From assembly GCA_020354085.1 (NCBI GenBank), contig CP070641.1, positions 244,851 to 254,332 on the forward strand: DNA of 9,482 nt, in the 5' to 3' direction. Both the position numbers and the translations under genes were made by a program. The notes below the pieces were generated by a model that ran no database searches, was not told the origin of the DNA, and saw only the letters and a program-made list of their open reading frames with translations. Origin of the DNA: Pseudomonadota bacterium (GTDB lineage Bacteria; Pseudomonadota; Gammaproteobacteria; Acidiferrobacterales; Sulfurifustaceae). Shown here piece by piece: positions 1 through 7,200 of this stretch (position 1 is the first letter of the stretch; each line of letters opens with the position of its first letter).

Positions 1-42
1 TGCATACACGCTTTGTAAATATTCACTCAAACGCTGCAACAT
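1..42 (-). CDS. cysE: Serine O-acetyltransferase, N-terminal start only (partial)
   Basis: Only 14 codons lie inside the window: MLQRLSEYLQSVYA, read from an ATG at 42-40 to the window edge with the frame still open. They resemble the usual start of proteobacterial CysE (of the type MFERLREDIQSVFA), which acetylates serine with acetyl-CoA in the first step of cysteine synthesis. Position also supports this: cysE commonly follows trmJ on the same strand, often ahead of iscR. The gene starts 37 bp after the trmJ stop and so is probably cotranscribed. A GAGGA sequence at 48-44 lies unusually close (1 nt) to the ATG, so the in-frame TTG at 39-37 is an alternative start. The call rests on a very short match plus gene order and could be wrong. 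Confidence 0.62.
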   Translation of the reverse strand, partial: MLQRLSEYLQSVYA

Positions 43-79
43 ATCCTCACGCCGTCACGAAAGTAGTCGAGTCATTCTA

Positions 80-814
80 TCAACTTTTTGGACCGCGAGA
101 CTCCTGCACGGCCGTCAGGATGCCACGCAGGATGTTGTAGTCGTTCACATCCAGCTGGGCACGGTTAAACAGGCGAACCAACCGCCGCATTAGTAGGCGT
201 GGATTGGCCGGATCAAGAAATCCGATCTCGATAAGCACCGATTCCAAATGCTCGAATAGCCGCTCCATATCCTCGGCGCTGGCGGGACCATGCTCTGCCG
301 TTGGCGGTGCGGCATGCGCTCCACCCGCAAGGCTCGCGGTGTAAAGTTCGTAGGCCATGATTTGTACCGCGCTCGCCAGATTTAGGGATGGATACGCCGG
401 GTTAGCGGGGATTTCCACCACATACTGACAACGTTCAAGCTCGGCATTGGTCAGCCCCGTACGCTCCTGACCAAACATGAGCGCAACTGTTCCACCGGCA
501 GCCTCGGCCAGAAGGTGTTTTGCGCATTGCTTAGGGGTCAACATCGGCCAGGCGATGCGCCGCATCCGTGCGCTGGTACCGATTACGCATACGCAATCGG
601 CAATCGCGTCCTCCAGGGTCGCGCAGACGCGTGCCTGGGCCAACACATCATCGGCGCCGGCTGCCATATCGGTCGCAAGCTTGCTTGGAAACTGCTCGGG
701 CGCGATCAGTGTCAGCGCGCCAAGCCCCATGGTCTTCATGGCGCGCGCCGTCGCCCCGACATTACCGGGATGCGTCGTGCGAACCAGTACCACGCGAACG
801 TTTGCCAGCGTCAT
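80..814 (-). CDS. trmJ: tRNA (cytidine/uridine-32-2'-O)-methyltransferase TrmJ
   Basis: This 244-residue protein is a SpoU/TrmH-type SPOUT methyltransferase that uses S-adenosylmethionine to methylate the 2'-OH of ribose at tRNA position 32. The three family motifs are visible. Motif 1 is around residues 15-31 (HPGNVGATARAMKTMGL, with R24). Motif 2 is at 115-126 (GQERTGLTNAEL). Motif 3 is at about 135-157 (IPANPAYPSLNLASAVQ), which forms the trefoil knot and cofactor pocket. The helical C-terminal extension at about 187-233, ending in NILRGIL, is typical of TrmJ and absent from minimal SpoU enzymes. Length matches the E. coli protein (about 246). I chose the ATG at 814 because MTLANVRVVLV aligns with the family N-terminus; an in-frame GTG at 835 would add 7 residues. 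It is divergent from suhB and followed by the probable cysE start. Confidence 0.95.
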   Translation of the reverse strand: MTLANVRVVLVRTTHPGNVGATARAMKTMGLGALTLIAPEQFPSKLATDMAAGADDVLAQARVCATLEDAIADCVCVIGTSARMRRIAWPMLTPKQCAKHLLAEAAGGTVALMFGQERTGLTNAELERCQYVVEIPANPAYPSLNLASAVQIMAYELYTASLAGGAHAAPPTAEHGPASAEDMERLFEHLESVLIEIGFLDPANPRLLMRRLVRLFNRAQLDVNDYNILRGILTAVQESRGPKS

Positions 815-826
815 GCCCTTGCTATT

Positions 827-855
827 TTGCCTCACGCGCAGGCGCTCGTTACAAT
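827..855 (+). promoter_or_regulatory. Sigma-70-type promoter for suhB
   Basis: A -35 hexamer TTGCCT (827-832) and a -10 hexamer TACAAT (850-855) are separated by exactly 17 bp, the optimal spacing, pointing to suhB. Transcription would start near 861-863 and leave a leader of about 33 nt before the suhB ATG. The site lies in the 80-bp gap between the divergent trmJ and suhB starts and overlaps the longer GTG-start option for trmJ, which slightly favours the shorter TrmJ. I found no equally good promoter facing trmJ. Confidence 0.6.
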
Positions 856-894
856 GCGCGCCGCTTTTCGACCTTTTACAAGTTGCCGGATCCT

Positions 895-1692
895 ATGCAC
901 CCGATGCTGAACACCGCGGTGAAGGCCGCGCGTCGCGCCGGCAACGTTATTATGCGCCACCTCGATCGGCTCGAGCGGCTGACCGTGGAGAACAAGGGTA
1001 GCAAGGACTTCGTCAGCGAAGTCGATCGCCAGGCCGAGGCTGAAATACTCCATATCTTGCGTACGGCCTACCCGAATCACGCCGTGTTGGCCGAGGAAAC
1101 CGGCGCACAGCAGGGCAATGAGTACCTCTGGATCATCGACCCACTCGACGGCACAACGAATTTCTTGCACGGTTATCCGCAGTTCGCGGTTTCTATTGCT
1201 TTACAGCACAAAGGCCGACTTGAACAGGCGGTGGTACTCGATCCACACAAGAATGAGTTATTCACGGCCAGTCGCGGTCAGGGTGCGCAGCTTAACGATC
1301 GTCGCATTCGCGTGAGCCGCGTGCACGATTTGGGGCTGGCGTTGCTCGGCACCGGTTTTCCGTTTCGATCCACCGAACACTTGGAGGTATGGATCAACAC
1401 CCTGCGGCCGCTGCTGACAGCGTGCAGCGGCATACGGCGTGCCGGCTCGGCCGCGCTGGATCTCGCGCATGTGGCCTGCGGCCGTTTCGACGGTTTCTGG
1501 GAGTTCGGCTTAAGCCCGTGGGATATGGCTGCCGGCGCGCTACTCATTCAAGAAGCCGGTGGCCTGGTCAGTGACTTCGCCGGCGGACCGGATTTTCTCA
1601 CCACCGGCAATGTGCTCGCCGGCAACCCCAAGATTTACGAAGAGATGGTGCGACGCATCCGTCCCCACCTACCGGCGGAGTTGGCTCGTTGA
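895..1692 (+). CDS. suhB: Inositol-1-monophosphatase / Nus factor SuhB
   Basis: The 265-residue protein is an inositol monophosphatase family member that hydrolyses inositol-1-phosphate with magnesium. In enterobacteria SuhB is also a transcription factor binding RNA polymerase and Nus proteins during ribosomal RNA antitermination and ribosome maturation. Metal-binding motifs are intact: E67 in AEETG, D82 and D85 in IDPLDGTTNF (81-90), and D210 in PWDMAAG. The motif GSAALDLAHVACGRFDGF (184-201) is also typical. The ATG at 895 was chosen because MHPMLNTAVKAARRAG matches the E. coli SuhB start (MHPMLN) and the length fits its 267 residues; a longer open frame upstream from 568 is just antisense to trmJ. 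The Shine-Dalgarno is weak (GGAT, 888-891). The gene ends 8 bp from the convergent next gene, leaving no room for a separate terminator. Confidence 0.95.
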   Translation: MHPMLNTAVKAARRAGNVIMRHLDRLERLTVENKGSKDFVSEVDRQAEAEILHILRTAYPNHAVLAEETGAQQGNEYLWIIDPLDGTTNFLHGYPQFAVSIALQHKGRLEQAVVLDPHKNELFTASRGQGAQLNDRRIRVSRVHDLGLALLGTGFPFRSTEHLEVWINTLRPLLTACSGIRRAGSAALDLAHVACGRFDGFWEFGLSPWDMAAGALLIQEAGGLVSDFAGGPDFLTTGNVLAGNPKIYEEMVRRIRPHLPAELAR

Positions 1693-1700
1693 AGCGTGCC

Positions 1701-3437
1701 TCAGTGTTCCGCTGCGGCGGCGAAGAGAACCTGCTCGTAAGTACCGGCTCGTTCTAGCTGCTTCAGCAACCGAATCCGTCGCGGCGCGCTACTGCCGTCG
1801 TAAAGATAAAAGTCGCGATCCGGCTGAAACAAGCCGCGGCTGAGGAGCAGCGTCGCGGGCTTGTGCATCGCCTGGATCGCCGGAAGCGACAGAGCGATCG
1901 TCGCGATCTCATGAATTGCCTGACCATCGACGGGCCATAGCGCCGCCGGAACGGCGTGCGGCGCCAGCAATTCAACGCCAAGCTCCAAGCTGGCTGGGTC
2001 CGGGCTCTTCATCCAACGAACCACCCCTACACTCCAGTGCGCAGCATCGGCGCTACGTTGTACCCCGAGCAAATCACCGACACGCACATGATTGAGTGCT
2101 TCACCGGTGCGTGACAACAACAATCCCCGCGGGCTGACGTCACACACCTGCCAACGGTCAGCGCGACAAGTCTCGCTCGGCGGCATCGAGACCGGCACGA
2201 CGCTGCCGGCGCCGGCGACGTTCTCCGCGCGAATCGCACCGGGTTCATCGAGCGCGATATACATCTCATTCTTGTCGTCGCCGTCCGCGCTGTTGGTTGA
2301 CTCGAGGTCCGGGACGGCTAACGGCTTGTCGGCATCGGCACCGCGGTTCATGCTCTCCGGCAGGCGAAAGGGCCGCTGTCCGTTGGAGAAAAAACGCAGC
2401 GCATTCAGCCCGACACACAGGAAGACCGAGCCTTGCCGCTTTAGGCGCGAGTGCTGACGCCGCGGCACCAACGCCCAAGCACGCACCAGGCGCCGCATGA
2501 GATCAATACACGCCGAGTCGAGGCATTCGAGACCAAGCTCCAACGAATGTGCTGATTCGCCTCTTTGAAGACGCGAGACAAACGTGTGGATCTGGCGTAC
2601 CAACTCAATCGTGTTGAGGGTCAACAGATGTTCGCTTTCCGAAAGCTGCGCTCCACGCGGAAATGGCGTGGCCGGCGCGTCGGCGTTGAGATCGACCAGA
2701 AAGTAACCAACCGGATTACGGACATCGAGATTGGTCTGGAGCTGTGCCAACTCCGCCCACCGCGACAAGAACTGTTGTATTAACCCGCATTCACCATGGC
2801 CGAGCTGATACGGGCTGGTCAGTCCAAGCAAGACTGCCTGGAGGTAGCGCGCGCGTATCGTCAGCGCCGGCGCCTGGGAATGTCCACCGTTGACCGGTTC
2901 GTTTTCGCGTCCATGCACCATTGCATAACGAAAAAGCGTGTGGATCTCTCGCCACACGTCGACGGGATAAGGCAGGTAGGCGAGATACGATCGCAGCAGC
3001 ACTTCGCTCAAATAGCGCATCGCCCGCTCCGAGGCGTTGAGCGCGAGCTGCCTGCGGGTCCACGGTAGCCGCACGCTCGCCAAACTGTTGAGACAGGCCT
3101 TATAACCGAACGCCATTTCCGTATGCAGGTGGCGAACCAGATCTGCGATTTGACGCTTCTTCGGGGCGAGCGGAAGCGCCACGTGCGTGAGATGACCCTG
3201 CAGACTATTACAAAGCGTGTCGACCACTGGCCCGTACAGATCCATCAGCTCGAAGCGCTGCTGGGGGTCGAGATCCTGCCGATTGATGGTATACGCAGCG
3301 CGGTAGATTTCCCGCGCCGATTCGGTGGTATCGGCCAGCGGCAGGGAATCCAACCACGCGCGCGCGTAACGCGGGTCGGTTTCCGCGAACCAGGCGGACA
3401 CCCGCTTTTCAGGCACGGATAGAACGAAACCAGTCAT
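1701..3437 (-). CDS. Uncharacterised protein with C-terminal PilZ-like domain
   Basis: The 578-residue product looks cytoplasmic: I see no signal peptide or membrane segment. Residues about 1-350 are mostly helical, rich in Leu, Arg and Ala. A less ordered stretch (about 355-420) follows. The region 424-492 resembles a PilZ-type beta barrel: DVSPRG at 433-438 fits the D/NxSxxG motif, followed by VRVGDLLGVQ (451-460), WSVGVVRWM (468-476) and LELGVELLAPHA (484-495). PilZ domains usually bind cyclic di-GMP through this motif plus an upstream RxxxR. No RxxxR lies at the usual distance; R327-QHS-R331 is about 100 residues upstream, so nucleotide binding is uncertain. Proteins of this plan occur in beta- and gammaproteobacteria without a firmly assigned role, as far as I recall. 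The ATG at 3437 has a weak ribosome site (GAAAG). The gene stands alone, convergent with suhB and divergent from fdxA. Confidence 0.8.
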   Translation of the reverse strand: MTGFVLSVPEKRVSAWFAETDPRYARAWLDSLPLADTTESAREIYRAAYTINRQDLDPQQRFELMDLYGPVVDTLCNSLQGHLTHVALPLAPKKRQIADLVRHLHTEMAFGYKACLNSLASVRLPWTRRQLALNASERAMRYLSEVLLRSYLAYLPYPVDVWREIHTLFRYAMVHGRENEPVNGGHSQAPALTIRARYLQAVLLGLTSPYQLGHGECGLIQQFLSRWAELAQLQTNLDVRNPVGYFLVDLNADAPATPFPRGAQLSESEHLLTLNTIELVRQIHTFVSRLQRGESAHSLELGLECLDSACIDLMRRLVRAWALVPRRQHSRLKRQGSVFLCVGLNALRFFSNGQRPFRLPESMNRGADADKPLAVPDLESTNSADGDDKNEMYIALDEPGAIRAENVAGAGSVVPVSMPPSETCRADRWQVCDVSPRGLLLSRTGEALNHVRVGDLLGVQRSADAAHWSVGVVRWMKSPDPASLELGVELLAPHAVPAALWPVDGQAIHEIATIALSLPAIQAMHKPATLLLSRGLFQPDRDFYLYDGSSAPRRIRLLKQLERAGTYEQVLFAAAAEH

Positions 3438-3489
3438 GCTTTCACTAGTACAGCTAACATCGCCAGATTGTGCTTGCTGATCAGACGAT

Positions 3490-3513
3490 TAAGTTAACGA
3501 CTTACGGTATTAT
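3490..3513. promoter_or_regulatory. AT-rich dyad next to a -10-like box
   Basis: A perfect 5-bp inverted repeat TAAGT-taacg-ACTTA (3490-3504) with GTTAAC at its core is followed by TATTAT (3508-3513), a good -10-like hexamer on the plus strand. No convincing -35 box sits 16-18 bp upstream. The AT-rich stretch lies 50-80 bp upstream of the divergent PilZ-like gene and about 200 bp upstream of fdxA, so it could serve either. This is an operator- or promoter-like site by appearance only. Confidence 0.25.
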
Positions 3514-3660
3514 TAAAGCATGACGGCGTGGCAGCACAAGATTCTGCGGATGGGCGGCGATCGCTGTCTGCTGTCGATTCAGGACGCCCCGCAGATCTAG
3601 CGCGGTCGTTCCGGCGGACCATGGTCGGCATGCGGCGCAAGGTCTTGTAATTCCTCGCAA

Positions 3661-3674
3661 ACACGTGAGCGTGT
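3661..3674. promoter_or_regulatory. Short perfect dyad in the fdxA upstream region
   Basis: ACACG-tgag-CGTGT is a perfect inverted repeat with 5-bp arms. It ends on the first base of TATCAT (3674-3679), the best -10-like box ahead of fdxA, which has only a poor -35 (TTCCTC, 3651-3656) at 17 bp. A promoter with a weak -35 and a dyad touching the -10 is a common design for a regulated gene, but I do not recognise the operator, and chance is not excluded. Confidence 0.3.
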
Positions 3675-3679
3675 ATCAT

Positions 3680-3692
3680 CGCGATTTTCGCG
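3680..3692 (+). repeat. Small hairpin in the probable fdxA leader
   Basis: CGCGA-TTT-TCGCG forms a 5-bp stem with a 3-nt loop, lying 9 nt upstream of the AAGGA ribosome-binding sequence. If transcription starts soon after the -10-like box at 3674-3679, this hairpin would be at or near the 5' end of the fdxA transcript, where it could stabilise the message. Short GC-rich dyads do arise by chance at this base composition. Confidence 0.25.
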
Positions 3693-3715
3693 CGCGACCC
3701 CAAGGAATCCGCTGC

Positions 3716-4039
3716 ATGACATACGTAGTTACGGAGAACTGCATCCGCTGCAAGTACACCGATTGCGTTGAAGTATGCCCCGTCGACTGTTTTCACGAGG
3801 GCCCCAATTTCCTGGTAATCGACCCCGATGAGTGCATCGATTGCACCTTGTGCGTGCCAGAGTGTCCGGTCAACGCGATCTTCGCCGAAGATGATGTGCC
3901 GGATGAGATGAAAAACTATACCGCGCTCAACGCGGAGCTGGCCAAGGCCTGGCCGGTGATCACGGAACGCAAACCCGCACCCCCGGATGCCGCGGAATGG
4001 GAAGACAAGCCGGACAAGCTCAAATATCTTGAACGCTGA
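3716..4039 (+). CDS. fdxA: Seven-iron ferredoxin FdxA (3Fe-4S plus 4Fe-4S)
   Basis: This 107-residue cytoplasmic electron carrier closely resembles Azotobacter vinelandii ferredoxin I, including the start (MTYVVTENCIRC against AFVVTDNCIKC) and the C-terminal LKYLER. The nine cysteines of that protein are all present: C9, C12, C17, C21, C25, C40, C43, C46 and C50 counting the initiator Met. C9, C17 and C50 should bind the 3Fe-4S cluster; C21, C40, C43 and C46 should bind the 4Fe-4S cluster. The conserved tail after the clusters (about 58-107) is full length. I chose the ATG at 3716 because AAGGA (3702-3706) lies 9 nt upstream and the protein start fits the family; an in-frame ATG-less extension to 3665 is not supported. 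Its redox partners cannot be told from this window: its neighbours are unrelated, and a mutS or coaD neighbour seen in some relatives is absent. Confidence 0.95.
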   Translation: MTYVVTENCIRCKYTDCVEVCPVDCFHEGPNFLVIDPDECIDCTLCVPECPVNAIFAEDDVPDEMKNYTALNAELAKAWPVITERKPAPPDAAEWEDKPDKLKYLER

Positions 4040-4085
4040 CGGTGTAACTTGGCCGCTGGCTTAACTTGTTGTCTCGTTCCGTGTT

Positions 4086-4120
4086 GGTTGGGCACGAGAG
4101 CACTCCAACCATCCCGCCCC
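4086..4120. repeat. Hairpin downstream of fdxA
   Basis: GGTTGG (4086-4091) and CCAACC (4115-4120) form a perfect 6-bp stem with a 23-nt loop, 46 nt after the fdxA stop. There is no following run of T, so it is at best a weak terminator or a transcript-end stabiliser for fdxA. Confidence 0.3.
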
Positions 4121-4139
4121 GCTGCTTGATAGTGAGTAA

Positions 4140-4247
4140 GCGCCAAGTCTGCTGGGCCCGACACGGGTTGCCGCGCCCCGTCTAAGAAACTCACGCGACC
4201 CGACAGGTTTCGTGCACACTCCCCGTTTCCCAGCACAGACTTGGCGC
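4140..4247. repeat. Long imperfect inverted repeat between convergent genes
   Basis: The left arm (4140-4156) is GCGCCAAGTCTGCTGGG. The right arm (4229-4247) pairs with all 17 bases, except for a 2-nt bulge (CA at 4234-4235). The 12 outermost base pairs are uninterrupted. The arms enclose 72 nt, inside which a second stem forms. The element lies in the 225-bp gene-free gap between fdxA (ends 4039) and the helicase gene (stop at 4265, read from the other side), so it starts 17 nt after the helicase stop. Pairing of this length is unlikely by chance. It could be a shared bidirectional transcript end, a structured non-coding RNA on either strand, or a remnant of a small mobile element. There is no T-run typical of an intrinsic terminator on either side, and no coding frame in the gap is convincing. 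Confidence 0.7.
4164..4202. repeat. Nested stem inside the long inverted repeat
   Basis: CGGGT (4164-4168) pairs with ACCCG (4198-4202), and CGCG (4172-4175) pairs with CGCG (4194-4197), giving 9 bp with a 3-nt bulge (4169-4171) and an 18-nt loop. A competing small hairpin, CCCG-ACA-CGGG (4157-4167), shares bases with it, so two alternative folds are possible. Confidence 0.4.
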
Positions 4248-4264
4248 AATTGGATACGCACGGG

Positions 4265-7200
4265 TCAGGCAGGTAAGGTTACTGACCGCGACATGCGTGG
4301 CGCCCACTCCCGCCAGCCGCCCAACAGAGGGAAATAGAGCCCAACACGGATCGGCCTAGAGTCAATCTGCCCCATCAACAACGCATAACGCTCGAGCTGC
4401 GGCGCGTAGCGCTCCCGCTCCCGGTCCAAGAACTCCTCCAATCCGCCACCCTCGTGGGCGCTCGCTTTGTAGTCGATGACCCAACGCACACCGTTCTCAT
4501 CGACAAACGTTCGATCGAGAATCACATTCACGAACTCGCCGTCAACAACGCCGCTAAGCGCGTATTCACCATGCGCGTCTGTGTGCCCTGCATGCAGGAT
4601 CCAGCGTCCGCGTGCGTCCGAAAGAGTTCGCGTCAGCGCCGCCTCAGTGCGCGCGACCGCTGTCTCGATCTGTGCCGGCGGCACACCCTCCTCTGCTAAC
4701 CGCCTCATCAACAACGGCCGCAGCTTGCCAGCGTGATTCAGCTTCCAGTTCTCGAGACCTTGACACGCAACCTGCTGGAGGACCCAGTGCACGACGATAC
4801 CGACATGGCGAATGATCTCGCGCGCCCACTCGAATTCCACCAGCGGCAGCGATGCCGCCGCCTCGATGACAGTTTCGCCTTTAGCCCAGGCTATGTCCGC
4901 TGGGATAGCGGGCAATTGCCAATCGCACGGTAATCTACTCAGTAGACTACGCGGCGGATTCGCCATTGCCTCTCGTGCGCCGTCAGCAGCTTCATCGCCA
5001 ACCATCTTGCCCAATGCCCGCTCGAACTCCGGCCGCACGCTCTCCCAGAGATGATGCAACAACGAAGATGCGGGTGGCGCTGCCAATTCCCGTGCGCCAC
5101 TGCTTTCGCTCACGGCCACATGTCCGAGGAAGTGGAGCCGATCGATCGCGCGCGTGGCCGCAACATACAGCAGGCGCCCACTTTCGTGATAACCCTTCTC
5201 GTCGTCAAATCGCCGCAGGAACGAGTAGATCGAATCGGCACTTTTCCCGCTCGCTCTGATCGGTGCCAGCAGCAGGTCCGCCTCTCGCGTGCGTTCGTTT
5301 GGTCGCTCCGCCCACGCGAGCAGCGGCGGTTCGCTGGACTGCGGCCGTCGTCCGAGGCCCGGAATGATTACGGTGTGAAACTGCAATCCCTTGGCCTTGT
5401 GGATGGTCATGAGCTGAAGCCGCGACGACGCCTCCACGTTGGGCAGCGCGAATAGCTCCTCCACTCGTTCGGACAAGACGTCGAGCTCCATGAGGTCGCC
5501 GCCCACGTCCAACTGCTCGAGCAAATCGAGATAAGTCTGCGCATCCGCGAGATCGGTTGCATCCACCACGCAGGCCGGGCCTCCCAGGGCGATCCACGCC
5601 CCTTCTACGAGACGTCGCAGCGGCCGGCGACGCTGGTGGGACAAGCACTCTGCCAACACGGATCGAATGTGTGCCAACCGCGCTTGCCCATCCGCGCTCA
5701 AGCGCGCGCGACGCCGGGAGTCCTGCATCAGTTCCCACACCACTGCCATTTGATCACCGCCCGCGAGCGCTTCCAGATCCGCAAGCGTGAGTCCGCACCA
5801 CGGCGCGCGCAGCGCCGCCAACCAGGAAAGCCGATCGCCCGGATGAACAAGCGCACGCGTGAGCGCTAACAGATCCTGCACAACGCTACGATGCCCGAGC
5901 GCTTCAATATCGACTGCACGAAAGGGCAAGGCCTCACGCCGAAGGCGCGGCGCGATCGCGACGAGGTGCCCGCGTGAGCGCACGAGGATGGCGATGGTTT
6001 TCTGTGTCGGATCCGCCATCGCCTCTTTCACCAGATCAACCACACGCCCGGCCTCGTCTTCGTCGTTGCGCCCGAGGGTCGGATGTACCGTTACCGCCGG
6101 GGTTGGATGAGCCGGGTGGTAGGCCGCCGCCGAAGAGTAGGTGACCGCTCCCGTGCCGACGTCTTCCTCTGCCGGAAACGCCCGGGCAAATGTTTCATTC
6201 ACCCACTCCACGATCCCTTTCTGCGAGCGGAAGTTAACGGTGAGGCACAACGGCTCGAGTGAGACATTCCCGATACCACGGTGCCAGGCACGCAGGAACA
6301 GGCCGACTTCGGCCTGGCGGAAGCGGTAAATGGATTGCATCGGGTCACCTACCACGAACAGCGTGCGTCCATCCTCCGGGGTCCAGCCGGCAGTCAGCAA
6401 TGCCAAGAGTTCATACTGACTGAGTGAGGTATCCTGGAACTCGTCGATCAGCACATGCCGAATGCGGTAATCCAGCGCTAATGCGAGATCGGTCGGCTCG
6501 TCGCGCGTTCCCAGCGCGCGCAAAGCGCTCCAGGACACCTCCGTGAAATCGACCTGTGCGCGTTGTTGAAACACGATCCAGAGCTCGGCCACAGCGAGTG
6601 GCAGGAGCTGACAGAGCGCCTCCACCACCTGCCACTGGCCATCGTCGTACTGCGGCGGCGGAAGATTCGCCACGCTGGCGAGATGCTCGCGCAAGAAAGG
6701 ATATGCGCTAAGCCTTTCCAGCAGGCCCTTGAATCGATCCTTCGCGTCCGTGCGACGCGCTTTTTCCGCGGCATTTGCCGCACCACTCGGCGCAGGAAAT
6801 CCGATATTGGCACTGCCGACTTTGCGCCAGTCGCCGCTGCTGGGTGCGACCAGCAAGGTCCAAAGCCCACGCCACGCCGCCAGATCTTCCGCTGTGGCGC
6901 CAGGGATCTCTTGCAGATCGACGCAGGCAAGGATCTCTGACGACGTACCCGCGGCGCGCAGATTTTCTGCGGCGAAACGCACAAGCGCGATCAGCGCTGG
7001 CGCCTCGCTCGCCGGAAACGCCGAACGCGTGGCCGCGAGCGCGCTCTCGATTACATGCCTTAGCGCCGCCTCGAGCGTCTCCCGCCGCGGTGGTTGCGCG
7101 CCGCTGCCAAGATGCCGCATCCACTGGTCGCGCCGCGCCAGCATCTTGGCGATCAAGTCTTCAACTTTGGGCAGGTCGTTGTCGAGGTGTTGCAGGAGCC

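Noticed and set aside
568..894. Upstream extension of the suhB frame, adding 109 residues
   Set aside because: It is antisense to trmJ, unlike any SuhB, and the family start MHPMLN is at 895.
3520..3600. A 26-residue open frame (MTAWQHKILRMGG...) preceded by an AT-rich -10-like box
   Set aside because: It has no clear ribosome-binding site and no recognisable protein features. Frames this short are common by chance; conservation would be needed to call it.
3494..3796. Minus-strand open frame of 100 residues across the fdxA start
   Set aside because: It is antisense to fdxA for a third of its length and shows no recognisable family features.
4040..4080. Intrinsic terminator right after fdxA
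   Set aside because: Only a 3-bp GCC/GGC stem is visible and there is no T-run.
4086..4247. tRNA or known small RNA in the fdxA/helicase gap
   Set aside because: No T-loop GGTTCGAATCC-like sequence, cloverleaf or CCA end fits, and I do not recognise 6S RNA, tmRNA or another named RNA.
3916..4261. Overlapping minus-strand open frames in the fdxA tail and the following gap
   Set aside because: They run through the inverted repeat and antisense to fdxA, and the two frames differ with no family signal. More likely chance.
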